A stretch of DNA of 64,000 nt from an uncultured Roseicyclus sp. (GTDB lineage: Bacteria > Pseudomonadota > Alphaproteobacteria > Rhodobacterales > Rhodobacteraceae). The stretch's first letter is position 1; each line of letters starts with the position of its first letter. This document shows, piece after piece, positions 1 to 7,920 of this stretch. The notes beneath the pieces were generated by a model. The model searched no databases. It was given only the letters and a program-made list of their open reading frames with translations, and had not been told where the DNA came from. The position numbers and the translations under genes are program-made. The DNA lies in contig CANMRT010000001.1 in NCBI GenBank assembly GCA_947500415.1, forward strand, positions 832,982 through 896,981, written 5' to 3'.

Positions 1-367
1 CGCTATTGAGCAGGGTATCGCCGCCGACCAACTCTTGATGCTTGAGGACTACCCCGAAGCCGCAGCCGCCGTCCGCGAAGGACGTGTCGATGCCTATGCA
101 AGCGTTGCCATGGCGCATTTTGGGTTTATTGCTCAAAACCCTGATTGGCCAGTCGAAGGGATTGCTGTCCCAAGCGAAGAAAAGCCCCCTTCATTCGGAG
201 CCTTCGCGGTTGCGCGGCACGATGCGCTTTTCCTGAAAGACGTCGATACAGTCCTCCATGAATTTCTTGGAAGCAGGTCTCATCGCGAAATGGTTGGCAG
301 CTTTGGTTTCGATGATAGCCAGATCGACCTAGTCATTCCTGCCACAACGCAGTGCGCGCGCCCATAG
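1..367 (+). CDS. C-terminal part of a periplasmic solute-binding protein (amino-acid ABC transporter type)
   Basis: The reading frame is open from base 2 to the stop at 365-367, so the gene starts before the window. About 120 residues remain. The stretch reading VDAYASVAMAHFG, the GAFAVARHD strand and the following VDTVLHEFLGS helix resemble the last lobe of family 3 extracellular solute-binding proteins, which bind amino acids or ectoine in the periplasm and deliver them to an ABC permease. No permease or ATPase gene follows, so its partners would lie upstream. Assignment rests on overall pattern only; the ligand cannot be told. Confidence 0.55.
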   Translation, partial: AIEQGIAADQLLMLEDYPEAAAAVREGRVDAYASVAMAHFGFIAQNPDWPVEGIAVPSEEKPPSFGAFAVARHDALFLKDVDTVLHEFLGSRSHREMVGSFGFDDSQIDLVIPATTQCARP

Positions 368-637
368 TCGACCCAGGGAAATTCAAATTTCCAAATGAAG
401 ACCGGTGCAGTGCTAGAGATGCTTCATCGTTTTTCGAATTTTTATATTTAATATCAGATGTTTAAACCGGAACTGTCGATAGACTGGTCCATGACCTTCA
501 CGCCCCCGTCAGCGATCCTCACGCGTCCGTGTCCGGAAGGTAAGGCTCGCCTCCATGCCCCTGTGCAACCGGTCCTGTCATAACCCTCTCATCGAAAAAA
601 AACACACACACCGGACCCCCGTAGGAGACACCAGACA

Positions 638-745
638 ATGACCCGCAAAACCACGCTCACCGCCCTCGCAACTCTCGCTCTCATCGCCATCAGCGCTGAC
701 GCCGCGCTGGCCGATTGCTACTGGCCCGTCTACCGCAACTGGTAA
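638..745 (+). CDS. 35-residue secreted peptide precursor
   Basis: This open frame is shorter than usual gene-calling limits. An AGGAG ribosome site (623-627) lies 10 bases before the ATG. The product has Arg3-Lys4, a hydrophobic core at residues 7-20, and an ALA motif at 23-25, a good signal peptidase I site. Cleavage there would leave a ten-residue mature peptide, DCYWPVYRNW, with four aromatics and one cysteine. A strong intrinsic terminator follows 64 bases after the stop, making a self-contained transcription unit. The preceding 270 bases hold no other gene; a 7-base-arm palindrome (377-392) follows the upstream stop. I know of no family for it. It could be a signalling peptide, an envelope peptide or a leader-like ORF. 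Signal peptide, ribosome site and terminator together support translation. Confidence 0.55.
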   Translation: MTRKTTLTALATLALIAISADAALADCYWPVYRNW

Positions 746-809
746 TCCGTTTCCCTCTCCCCCAAGCCGCGTTCCATCCGTCCCTCCCTGTCCCTAGAAC
801 GCGCACAAA

Positions 810-842
810 ACGCGGGCCGTCCCCTCCGGCCCGCGTTTTTTT
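810..842 (+). terminator. Intrinsic terminator of the small peptide gene
   Basis: A perfect 10-bp stem (810-819 with 827-836) closes a 7-base loop and runs into a T tract at 836-842. It lies 64 bases after the 35-codon peptide gene and just before the TfoX-like gene, so it isolates the peptide transcript. Confidence 0.88.
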
Positions 843-877
843 GTCCAATGATCGCAGGATTGAAGTATCCTCTACCC

Positions 878-1210
878 ATGGCAGATGATCTCCTGACAAG
901 GTTCCGCGCGATTGCCGAGGTCCACGACGGCGTGCAGGTGAAGGGTAAAAAGATGCCCTATACCGCCCTCAACGGGAACATGTTCGCTTTCATCGCCCCC
1001 GAAAATGCATTGTGCCTGCGTTTTGATGAGCCAACGCGCGCAGGGCTTGCCGAGCGTTTTGGCAGCGGGCCGGTGTTGCAATATGGATCGGTCATGCGAG
1101 GCTACGTGGCGATCCCGGAAAAGGTCCTGCACGACGAGGGGGAGGATCTTTTTGCGCAAAGCCTCGCCTTCGTGAAAAGCCTGCCCCCAAAGGCCACAAA
1201 AAAGCGCTGA
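878..1210 (+). CDS. TfoX N-terminal-domain-like small protein
   Basis: About 110 residues. The order helix, a strand around [24 protein letters not shown], a helix, [17 protein letters not shown], then a C-terminal helix with a basic tail fits the TfoX/Sxy N-terminal or YjbR-like fold, found in competence regulators and in many stand-alone small proteins of unknown role. The ATG at 878 is chosen over the in-frame ATG at 848 because the latter lies only six bases after the upstream terminator and leaves no room for a leader. No classical competence genes are nearby. Function is not established. Confidence 0.6.
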   Translation: MADDLLTRFRAIAEVHDGVQVKGKKMPYTALNGNMFAFIAPENALCLRFDEPTRAGLAERFGSGPVLQYGSVMRGYVAIPEKVLHDEGEDLFAQSLAFVKSLPPKATKKR

Positions 1211-1290
1211 CGCGGGCCATTGCCCAATCCAGCCTCACGGCCTTATATGCGCGTCAAATCATTCAGATCACGAGACTGAGGACAAATCCC

Positions 1291-2061
1291 ATGGCCGGCC
1301 ATTCAAAATGGGCAAACATCCAGCACCGCAAAGGGCGTCAGGACAAGATCCGCGCCAAGCTGTTCTCGAAGATGGCGAAGGAAATCACCGTCGCCGCGAA
1401 AATGGGTGATCCCGACCCCGAAAAGAACCCGCGCCTGCGCCTTGCCGTGAAAGAGGCGAAGTCGAATTCCGTCCCCAAAGACGTGATCGAACGCGCCATT
1501 TCCAAGGCCACCGGTGGTGACGCTGAGAACTACGATGAAATCCGCTATGAAGGCTACGGCCCCAACGGGGTGGCGGTGATTGTCGAGGCGATGACCGACA
1601 ACAAGAACCGCACCGCATCTACCGTGCGCTCCACCTTCTCCAAGAACGGCGGCAACTTGGGTGAAACTGGCTCGGTCGGCTTCATGTTCGAACGCAAAGG
1701 TCAGGTGACCTACCCGCTCTCCGCTGGCGACGCAGACACCATCATGATGGCCGCAATCGAAGCGGGCGCCGAAGACGTGGAAACCAACGAAGGCGACGGC
1801 GACGAGGATCAGGGCCAACACCTGATCTGGTGCGCCGATACTGATCTGAACGAGGTCTCCAACGCGCTTGAGACGGACTTGGGAGAATCCGAGTCCACAA
1901 AACTCGTCTGGCGTCCTACGACGACCACCGAACTGGGCCTTGAAGATGCGCAAAAGCTGATGCGCCTGATCGAGGCGCTGGAAGATGACGACGACGTGCA
2001 AAACGTCACCGCCAACTTCGAGATTTCCGATGAGGTGATGGCGCAGTTGGGCGCGGAGTAG
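1291..2061 (+). CDS. yebC: YebC/PmpR (TACO1) family protein
   Basis: A 256-residue protein starting [18 protein letters not shown], the invariant N-terminus of this family, with three domains spanning the whole length as in E. coli YebC (246 aa). Further family landmarks are [25 protein letters not shown] and the [18 protein letters not shown] segment. The family was long called a transcriptional regulator; mitochondrial TACO1 and recent bacterial work assign a role in relieving ribosome stalling on proline-rich stretches. In many proteobacteria yebC is near ruvC; that gene is not in the window. It is preceded by an 80-bp gap and looks monocistronic. Identification is secure. Confidence 0.96.
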   Translation: MAGHSKWANIQHRKGRQDKIRAKLFSKMAKEITVAAKMGDPDPEKNPRLRLAVKEAKSNSVPKDVIERAISKATGGDAENYDEIRYEGYGPNGVAVIVEAMTDNKNRTASTVRSTFSKNGGNLGETGSVGFMFERKGQVTYPLSAGDADTIMMAAIEAGAEDVETNEGDGDEDQGQHLIWCADTDLNEVSNALETDLGESESTKLVWRPTTTTELGLEDAQKLMRLIEALEDDDDVQNVTANFEISDEVMAQLGAE

Positions 2062-2106
2062 CGCCAACTGGTTGAAATCGTTGGTGGAACGCGCGCGGCA
2101 CCGCTG

Positions 2107-2982
2107 CTATCCGTTGCGTGTCGCAGCTCGTTTCAGGCTTTCAGTGATCGCAGCCATAGCGTCCCTGTTTTGCCGGGGCACCTGCCAGAACAGGCGTGTT
2201 TCCAGCACGATGTCAGGGCGTAAAGGCACCAGCGCTCCGGTTTCGAAATGGGGCTCTATCATCCCTACCGGGTTTACGGCCCACCCCAATCCCGCAATCG
2301 CGGCATCCGTAATCCCATGGGTCGAGGGCAGATAGTGCGTCGGCAAAGTGCTCAGGTTGATGCCAACAACCCGGCGCGCCCATTCCAGTTGCAGCTTGTC
2401 TTTCCGGCTGTAAGTCAACGCCGGGCCGGAATGAAGGCCCGTCAGATCGACACCAGAAGGAAAGTGATATTCCGCGAAGGCAGGAGAGGCGAAGGCCGCA
2501 TATTTCAGACTGCCGAGCGAGATCACATCGCAACCGGAAATCGGATCCCCGCGCGCCGTGATTGCGGCCGCGGCCGCGCCGGAATGGATCAATTCCGCGG
2601 AGGTATCCTGATCATCGATCACCAGATCGTAGAACAGCCAATCCTTTTGCGGCAGCGCGGGAAGTAGCCAGCTCGCCAATGTGTCCGCCGTTACCGCAAT
2701 TCGCAACGGTGCATCCAGATACATCGGCTTCATCCGCAAATCGCGGGCGACTTCCTGCTCCATCAATGCAAGCGACTGTGCGTGGGCCTGCAACTTGCGT
2801 CCCGCATCGGTCGCCTCAACCGGTCGCGTGCGGCGCACGAGAACCGCGCCGACGTTTTCCTCAAGCTGTTTGATCCGGGTCGAAACCGCCGGTTGCCCCA
2901 AGCCGAGTTTTGCCGCCGCAAGCTCGAACGAGCCCGTGTCGAGAACGGCGGTCAGGGCGGCAAGGGCGGAACGGTCAAACAT
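2107..2982 (-). CDS. argP: LysR-type regulator of the ArgP/LysG kind
   Basis: A 291-residue LysR-family transcriptional regulator. Residues 1-60 form the winged helix-turn-helix (SFELAAAKLGLGQPAVSTRIKQLEE); the rest is the effector-binding domain. The start is placed at the Met of MFDRSALAAL because the family begins there, although the frame stays open about 195 bases further. The gene is divergent from a LysE/ArgO exporter, the classic argP-argO arrangement, in which the regulator senses lysine and arginine and activates the exporter. The shared 90-bp gap carries two dyads of LysR type. The ligand is inferred from this context only. Confidence 0.85.
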   Translation of the reverse strand: MFDRSALAALTAVLDTGSFELAAAKLGLGQPAVSTRIKQLEENVGAVLVRRTRPVEATDAGRKLQAHAQSLALMEQEVARDLRMKPMYLDAPLRIAVTADTLASWLLPALPQKDWLFYDLVIDDQDTSAELIHSGAAAAAITARGDPISGCDVISLGSLKYAAFASPAFAEYHFPSGVDLTGLHSGPALTYSRKDKLQLEWARRVVGINLSTLPTHYLPSTHGITDAAIAGLGWAVNPVGMIEPHFETGALVPLRPDIVLETRLFWQVPRQNRDAMAAITESLKRAATRNG

Positions 2983-3025
2983 CAAAAATTTTGATACTAC
3001 ATTTCTATTATCAATTCGACTGATA
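2981..3025. promoter_or_regulatory. Candidate LysR-type operator region between argP-like gene and exporter
   Basis: Two dyads lie in the divergent gap. The first, ATCAAAAATTTTGAT at 2981-2995, is a near-perfect palindrome overlapping the regulator start codon. The second has arms TATCA (3009-3013) and TGATA (3021-3025) around a 7-base centre. Both fit the loose T-N11-A dyad pattern of LysR-family sites. Binding by the adjacent regulator is inferred. Confidence 0.5.
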
Positions 3026-3072
3026 GAATGGCGGGGGTTACTGGGCTGTAAAGATACCGCCGAAAGCGCCCT

Positions 3073-3678
3073 ATGCTCCCCATCTTCTCCGCAGGTTTTG
3101 CCCTCTCGTTCTCGCTGATCCTCGCGATCGGTGCGCAAAACGCTTTTGTCCTTCGTCAGGGCATACGGCGGTTGCATGTCGCCGCCGTCGTCGCTGTGTG
3201 CTGCCTATCTGAAGCCATTCTGATTTTCGCGGGTGTCGCGGGTTTCGGGGTTATTGCCGAGGCGGCCCCTTGGGCGTTGAGCGCGATGCGCTGGGGCGGT
3301 GCGGTTTTCTTGCTCGTCTACGGCCTGCGCAGCCTGCGCGCGGCCTTCACAACGGACGATGCGCTAAAGGCCGAAGGCGCGGCAGAGCAAAGCCTCACCG
3401 CCGCCCTGACCACAACTTTGATCCTCACCTGGGCCAATCCGCACGTCTACCTCGACACCGTCGGCTTGATCGGCGCCGTGGCGGCCACCTACGGCGAAGG
3501 GCGGTGGATGTTCGGGGCAGGGGCGCTCACCGCGTCTTGCGTCTTCTTCCTAATCCTCGGTTATGGCGCCCGGGCGCTTGCGCCTATTTTCGCAAAGCCC
3601 AAAGCGTGGATGTGGCTCGATGTGATCGTGGGCGTCACGATGCTGATCCTTGCGGCGAAACTTGCGTTGAACCTTTGA
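3073..3678 (+). CDS. argO: LysE/ArgO-type amino acid exporter
   Basis: A 201-residue inner-membrane protein with five or six hydrophobic segments. The N-terminus FALSFSLILAIGAQNAFVLRQG is the signature of the LysE/ArgO branch, and LTWANPHVYLDTVGLIG is the second conserved motif with the helix-breaking Asn-Pro. Members export lysine, arginine or toxic analogues using the proton gradient. Length matches E. coli ArgO (211 aa). Divergence from an ArgP-like regulator supports basic amino acid export. The next gene, a DMT transporter, starts 15 bases downstream and may be co-transcribed. Confidence 0.9.
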   Translation: MLPIFSAGFALSFSLILAIGAQNAFVLRQGIRRLHVAAVVAVCCLSEAILIFAGVAGFGVIAEAAPWALSAMRWGGAVFLLVYGLRSLRAAFTTDDALKAEGAAEQSLTAALTTTLILTWANPHVYLDTVGLIGAVAATYGEGRWMFGAGALTASCVFFLILGYGARALAPIFAKPKAWMWLDVIVGVTMLILAAKLALNL

Positions 3679-3693
3679 GGCAAGGGTGCTCTT

Positions 3694-4599
3694 GTGCCGC
3701 TAATGGACACGCCCGCCACCCCTGACATTCCGGCTCAACCTGCCGCCCGACCGGGCCGGGGCATCTTCTGGATGTTCGTCACCGGTCTCTGTTTTGTGAC
3801 GGTCACGGCCTCCGTCAAAATGGTCGGCGACACGGTCCCCTCCACCCAAGCGGGCTTTCTGCGCTACGCCTTGGGCCTTGTTTTCCTGCTTCCGATGCTG
3901 CCCTCGGTCCGTCGCGCCACGTTTGACCGCAAGATCGGCACAATGCTTTTTGCGCGCGGGGCCTGCCATGCCTTGGCCGTGTCGATGTGGTTTTACGCCA
4001 TGACTCGTATCCCGATTTCGGACGTGACGGCGCTCAATTACCTCAACCCTGTCTACGTCATCCTGTTGGCGGTGCTGTTTCTTGGCGAACGTCTGGGGCC
4101 ATGGCGCATCGCGGCGGTCTGCGTGGCGTTCCTGGGCACGCTTATCATCATCCGGCCCGGATTTCGGGAGATCGACACAGGCCATATCGTCATGCTTTTT
4201 GCCGCCGTGGCGATGGCGGGCAGCTATTTCCTGGCGAAACTGCTGTCGCAACGGCTGGCCCCCGAGGTGGTGGTTTTCTACTTGTCTGTCCTTGTCCCGA
4301 TCCTGCTCGCTCCGGTGGCCTGGGCTGTCTGGGTTCCTATCGGGTGGGTCGATCTCGGATGGCTTTTCGTCTGCGCACTGTTCGCGACCGTCGGCCATTA
4401 TACGATGACCTTGGCCTTCCGCGCGGCACCCTTGGCTGTGACGCAACCGGTAACATTCCTGCAGTTGCTATGGGCCACCCTTTTGGGTGTGGTGGTCTTT
4501 GGCGAACCGGTTGATGGGTTCGTCATATTGGGCGGTACCATGATCATCGCAGCAGTCAGTTTCATCACTTGGCGCGAGGCAATGCGCGCGCAGCGATAG
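3694..4599 (+). CDS. EamA/DMT family transporter
   Basis: A 301-residue membrane protein with about ten transmembrane segments forming two EamA repeats (roughly residues 15-150 and 160-295). The motif LNYLNPVYVILLAVLFLGE ends repeat 1, and VTFLQLLWATLLGVVVFGE ends repeat 2, as in RhaT/YdcZ-like drug/metabolite transporters. The GTG at 3694 is preferred because AAGGG lies seven bases upstream; an in-frame ATG at 3703 is possible. Substrate is unknown. It lies directly after the LysE-type exporter. Confidence 0.88.
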   Translation: MPLMDTPATPDIPAQPAARPGRGIFWMFVTGLCFVTVTASVKMVGDTVPSTQAGFLRYALGLVFLLPMLPSVRRATFDRKIGTMLFARGACHALAVSMWFYAMTRIPISDVTALNYLNPVYVILLAVLFLGERLGPWRIAAVCVAFLGTLIIIRPGFREIDTGHIVMLFAAVAMAGSYFLAKLLSQRLAPEVVVFYLSVLVPILLAPVAWAVWVPIGWVDLGWLFVCALFATVGHYTMTLAFRAAPLAVTQPVTFLQLLWATLLGVVVFGEPVDGFVILGGTMIIAAVSFITWREAMRAQR

Positions 4600-4746
4600 T
4601 CTTCGCCGTTCGCCCTAAAATTGTGCAGATCGCCAGCTTACCGGCCAAGATTGCGCTAACTTGAATGCTGCACTGCCGCAATTCTACCGCCATGGTTGAG
4701 GCCGCGCTTTCAGGTACTTTCGTGTGAAACGACACGGGAGAAGTGA

Positions 4747-5445
4747 ATGACATTAGAAGGCATACTCTTTGGTGGAATGGGGTCATTGGCGGAATGCGCT
4801 GAGGTTGACCGCGCGGCCTGGAACACGGCGTTTCGGACCCATGGGTTGGAATGGAACTGGTCTTGGGACACCTACGCGGAGTTGATGCGGGCGGGCGGGG
4901 ATCGACAATTGGTGACAAGCTACGCGCAATGGCGCGGAGAGCTGTGCGCGATTTCACCCGAACTTGTGGATGCCACCCACCAAAAGGTCTTCGCCTCTAT
5001 CCTGACCGGCAGCCTACCTTTGCGGCCAGGGATAGAGCGCACGTTGAACTGGCTGGCGCGTGCAGGCGTCAAAACCGGGTTTGTGAGCCGCGCAGGCGCA
5101 GACCCCGTGCGCGCGCTTTTGACGGCAACGGCCCGGGCGCGGGCGGGAATTGGGTTCGACGTGGCGGTTTTGCGGGAAGATGTACGCCACCTTGCACCAC
5201 ACCCAGAGGCGATGACGCGTGCGGTTGACGAATTGGGGATTGGCCGAAGCCGTGTGGTTGTCGTGGCCGACACGCCAGCGAGCGCCCAGGCTGCACAGGA
5301 CGCGGGTTTGGCGGTGCTGGCGTTTCCCGGCGCGCTGGCAAGCGGTTCGCCGGAAGATTTTGGAACCCTGCCGCAGGTCAAGGTGCTGAGCCCTGAGGCT
5401 CTGACCTCGGCTTGGCGCGGGGCGTTGGATACCGCGGCAGAGTGA
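4747..5445 (+). CDS. HAD-like protein with degenerate active site
   Basis: A 232-residue protein with the layout of HAD subfamily IA phosphatases of CbbY/PGMB type: helical cap at about residues 15-90, then Rossmann core. Motif I, normally hydrophobic-DxDGT, reads LFGGMGSL at residues 7-14: both catalytic aspartates are replaced (Gly9 and Met11). The motif III lysine region reads VRHLAPHPEA with His instead of Lys, and motif IV reads VVVADTPASAQAA. Phosphatase activity is therefore unlikely; a binding or regulatory role is inferred. A GGGAGAA ribosome site sits just before the ATG. It stands alone between a DMT transporter and a YdcH-like gene. Confidence 0.8.
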   Translation: MTLEGILFGGMGSLAECAEVDRAAWNTAFRTHGLEWNWSWDTYAELMRAGGDRQLVTSYAQWRGELCAISPELVDATHQKVFASILTGSLPLRPGIERTLNWLARAGVKTGFVSRAGADPVRALLTATARARAGIGFDVAVLREDVRHLAPHPEAMTRAVDELGIGRSRVVVVADTPASAQAAQDAGLAVLAFPGALASGSPEDFGTLPQVKVLSPEALTSAWRGALDTAAE

Positions 5446-5540
5446 AAGCTGGGCGAACGGGTGGTTTGACCTAGCGCAAGGTGCAGGCGACTTTGGGATG
5501 CCACCAATGCGGTGACAAAAACCTCAGGAGGTGCACCGCA

Positions 5541-5780
5541 ATGTCCCATACCCCACACGAATTGGCCGAAGATTTCCCAGGCAAAGCCGATGCGATCCAT
5601 GCATTGAAACAATCAGACGCCCATTTCGCCAAGCTGGCTGATGCGTATCACGACGTGAACCGGGCCGTGCATCGAGCTGAAACCGGGGTGGAGCCCGTAA
5701 GTGAGGTTGCCGAACAGGAAATGCGCCGCGAACGGATGGCGATAAAGGATGAGATTGCGGGGATCCTGGCAAAGGCCTGA
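5541..5780 (+). CDS. YdcH family protein (DUF465)
   Basis: A 79-residue, highly charged, helical protein of the YdcH/DUF465 type (pattern HALKQSDAHFAKLADAYHDVN followed by a second helix with RRERMAIKDEIAGIL). The family forms short antiparallel coiled coils; its role is unknown. The start at 5541 is fixed by a strong CAGGAGGTG ribosome site at 5525-5533; longer in-frame starts lack one. A second member lies at 33539-33757. The following 164 bases up to the converging CoxG-like gene contain only a GC-rich hairpin (5829-5846) without a T tract. Confidence 0.88.
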   Translation: MSHTPHELAEDFPGKADAIHALKQSDAHFAKLADAYHDVNRAVHRAETGVEPVSEVAEQEMRRERMAIKDEIAGILAKA

Positions 5781-5944
5781 GCGGCGCTGTCAAAAGGAGC
5801 GGCTTGCGCCGCATGCTTTCTCCTCGATGGCCGCCCGAAGGCGGCCTGCCTCAGGTCAGGGACGCGCTGCCCCCTTACGCGACTTTTCTTGCGAACAAGA
5901 TCGCGTACCCCTGGAGAGTCTCCAAAACAAGGAAGGCGTTGGCG

Positions 5945-6409
5945 TCAGGCAGTTGGCTCGTCTGTCGGGCCTTCGACGTGGGTTTGAAACCGCTCAAAGA
6001 ACTGGTCGGCCATTTTGGTGGCGAAGCTGTCAACGAGGCGGGAACCCAGTTGCGCAATCTTCCCGCCTACTTTCGCATCCACATCATAGGTCAGCTCCGT
6101 CCCACCTTCTGGGTGATCCGCAAGCGCAACTTGAGCCGCGCCCTTCGCAAACCCCGCGACGCCGCCTTTGCCCTCGCCGGAAATCGTGTAGCTGACCTCT
6201 GGCACCACATCTGTCAGTGTGACATCACCTTTGAACGTCGCTTTGACAGGGCCGACTTTCTGTTTGACCACAGCAGAAAAGCCGTCCTCGGGCGAGCCGG
6301 TAAGCTCCTCACATCCCGGGATGCAGGCCTTGAGCGTTTCGGCGTCGTTCAAGGCGGCCCAGACCGTGGCGCGGTCGGCGGCGATGTGGCGGCTGGCGTG
6401 CAATTCCAT
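5945..6409 (-). CDS. CoxG-like SRPBCC protein
   Basis: A 154-residue SRPBCC-fold protein beginning MELHASRHIAADRATVWAAL, typical of carbon monoxide dehydrogenase subunit G (CoxG) and relatives; motifs CIPGCEEL and GSRLVDSFATKMADQFFERF at the C-terminal helix are characteristic. CoxG anchors or matures the molybdenum CO dehydrogenase, but no cox structural genes are present, and many alphaproteobacteria carry stand-alone copies of unknown role. The Met at 6409 is chosen because the family starts there and an AGGA lies upstream. It follows pccR on the same strand after 53 bp. Confidence 0.83.
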   Translation of the reverse strand: MELHASRHIAADRATVWAALNDAETLKACIPGCEELTGSPEDGFSAVVKQKVGPVKATFKGDVTLTDVVPEVSYTISGEGKGGVAGFAKGAAQVALADHPEGGTELTYDVDAKVGGKIAQLGSRLVDSFATKMADQFFERFQTHVEGPTDEPTA

Positions 6410-6462
6410 GGAGTGTGAGGTCCTTTTCCGGGTCGTGTTCCCGAACGGTAGCGAGCGGCCCG

Positions 6463-7851
6463 TCAGGGTGCAACTTCGTATGGCAGAGTGCCACGGCGGT
6501 TTGGATCGACGGTCAGCTGGCGTTCCAGCGGGGGAACGGCGCGTTGGTGGCAGCCTTGGCGTTCGCAGATGCGGCAAGAGATGCCGATGGGTTGCGGCGC
6601 GGCGGAAAGGTCGAGGTCGTCGGAATAAACCAGCGAGGCCGCGTGGCGGACTTCACAGCCAAGAGAAATCGCATAGCGGCGTGTGGGGCGGCCCCAGGCT
6701 CCGCCAGATTTGGAGACGTCGCGGGCCAGGATCACGTAGCGCGCGCCGTCCGGTGTTTCGGCCAATTGGCGCAGGAAACGGCCCGGTGTCTCGAAGGCTT
6801 GGTGAACGTTCCATAGCGGGCAGGCCCCGCCAAAGCGCGCGAATTGCAGTCGGGTGGCCGAGTGGCGTTTGGTGACGGTTCCGGCCTGATCAACACGAGC
6901 GAAGAAGAAGGGAATGCCCTTTGCGCCCGGACGTTGGAGCGTCGAGAGGCGGTGGGCGATTTGTTCGATGGAAGCGGAGAAGGTGATTGAGAGGCGCTCG
7001 AGGTCGTGGCGAGTGTCCTGTGCGGCCTCGGCAAACCGGGCATAGGGCATCAGGCAGGCGCCCGCGAAGTAATTTGCCATGCCGATCCGCGCGATTTCGC
7101 GGGCGGTGTCGGTCTGGAAACGGGCGAGGTCAAGCGTGGCCTCAATCAGGTCGTGCTGGCCCAGAAGCGCGTATTGGTGGAGCAGTTGGAAGCGCTGCGT
7201 CTCGGGTGCGGCCTGAGGCGAAAGCGTTAGGACCTTGGTGGCCGGATCATAGGCGCGAACCCCTTCGCCCGCGGCGTGGCGGATGGTGATGCCGCGATCG
7301 GCGAGGACGGCGGACGTGTGTGCCGCGAGATCACCGGTTGCGCGGGTGGCGAAGCGTTCAGCGGCACGGTCGACGGCGTCAATGTAGTTGTCGGTGTAGT
7401 GGAAGAAATCGCGCACCTCCTCCCAAGGGGAGGCAGTGGTGGAGGGGGCTTGGCCGAGGGCTTCGTCGAGAGAGGCGAGGCGCTCATGGGTCTGTCGATA
7501 GGCACGGTGGAGCGCTAGGAAGGCATGGGCCAGTGTGGGCGCGTTGGCGGCAGCAAGGCGCAGGTCGGCGAGATTGGGTTGATCGTCGGTGAAAAGCGGA
7601 TCGGCCAAGGCTTCGCGCATATCGGAGACCAGGCGATCTGTGTCAGAGGCGCTGAGCTCGGTCACGTCCACACCGAAATCCTGGGCAAGGCCCATCAGAA
7701 CGGCGGTGGAGAGCGGCCTGTTGTTGTTCTCCATCTGGTTCAGATAGGGCAGGGAAATGCCGAGTTTGGCCGCGAAATCCTTTTGGGTCAGGCCAAGGCG
7801 GGTGCGGATGGAGCGGAGTTTGGCACCGACGTAGAGCTTTTGGGTGGGCAT
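6463..7851 (-). CDS. pccR: Short-chain acyl-CoA regulator PccR (XRE type)
   Basis: A 462-residue regulator. Residues 1-65 are an XRE helix-turn-helix (KLRSIRTRLGLTQKDFAAKLGISLPYL, split here across the recognition helix). The middle (about 150-300) is the IrrE/ImmA-like region, and the C-terminal part has the DUF2083-like zinc-ligand stretch with ISCRICERQGCHQRA. This is the RamB/ScfR family; in Rhodobacter sphaeroides the orthologue next to pccB controls propionyl-CoA carboxylase in response to propionyl-CoA supply. Location a short distance from pccB supports the same role. The Met of MPTQKLYVG is chosen; longer starts would place coding over the half-site repeats. Likely autoregulated. Confidence 0.92.
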   Translation of the reverse strand: MPTQKLYVGAKLRSIRTRLGLTQKDFAAKLGISLPYLNQMENNNRPLSTAVLMGLAQDFGVDVTELSASDTDRLVSDMREALADPLFTDDQPNLADLRLAAANAPTLAHAFLALHRAYRQTHERLASLDEALGQAPSTTASPWEEVRDFFHYTDNYIDAVDRAAERFATRATGDLAAHTSAVLADRGITIRHAAGEGVRAYDPATKVLTLSPQAAPETQRFQLLHQYALLGQHDLIEATLDLARFQTDTAREIARIGMANYFAGACLMPYARFAEAAQDTRHDLERLSITFSASIEQIAHRLSTLQRPGAKGIPFFFARVDQAGTVTKRHSATRLQFARFGGACPLWNVHQAFETPGRFLRQLAETPDGARYVILARDVSKSGGAWGRPTRRYAISLGCEVRHAASLVYSDDLDLSAAPQPIGISCRICERQGCHQRAVPPLERQLTVDPNRRGTLPYEVAP

Positions 7852-7869
7852 GAGGCTGTAGTCCTGCAG

Positions 7870-7896
7870 TTTGCAGGCGAGAGTTTGCGGGTTTGC
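7870..7896. promoter_or_regulatory. TTTGC half-site repeats upstream of pccR
   Basis: Three copies of TTTGC start at 7870, 7884 and 7892 (TTTGCAGG, TTTGCGGG, TTTGCAGA) within the 69-bp gap between pccR and the upstream MFS gene. PccR of Rhodobacter is known to need TTTGCAAA-type elements before pccB, so these are likely autoregulatory sites. Binding is inferred. Confidence 0.5.
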
Positions 7897-7920
7897 AGAA
7901 TGATTGGCAAGCAAAGGTCG

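Noticed and set aside
377-392. GGAAATTCAAATTTCC palindrome after the first gene
   Set aside because: Short, AT-rich and without a T tract or nearby promoter; may be chance, so not listed as an operator or terminator.
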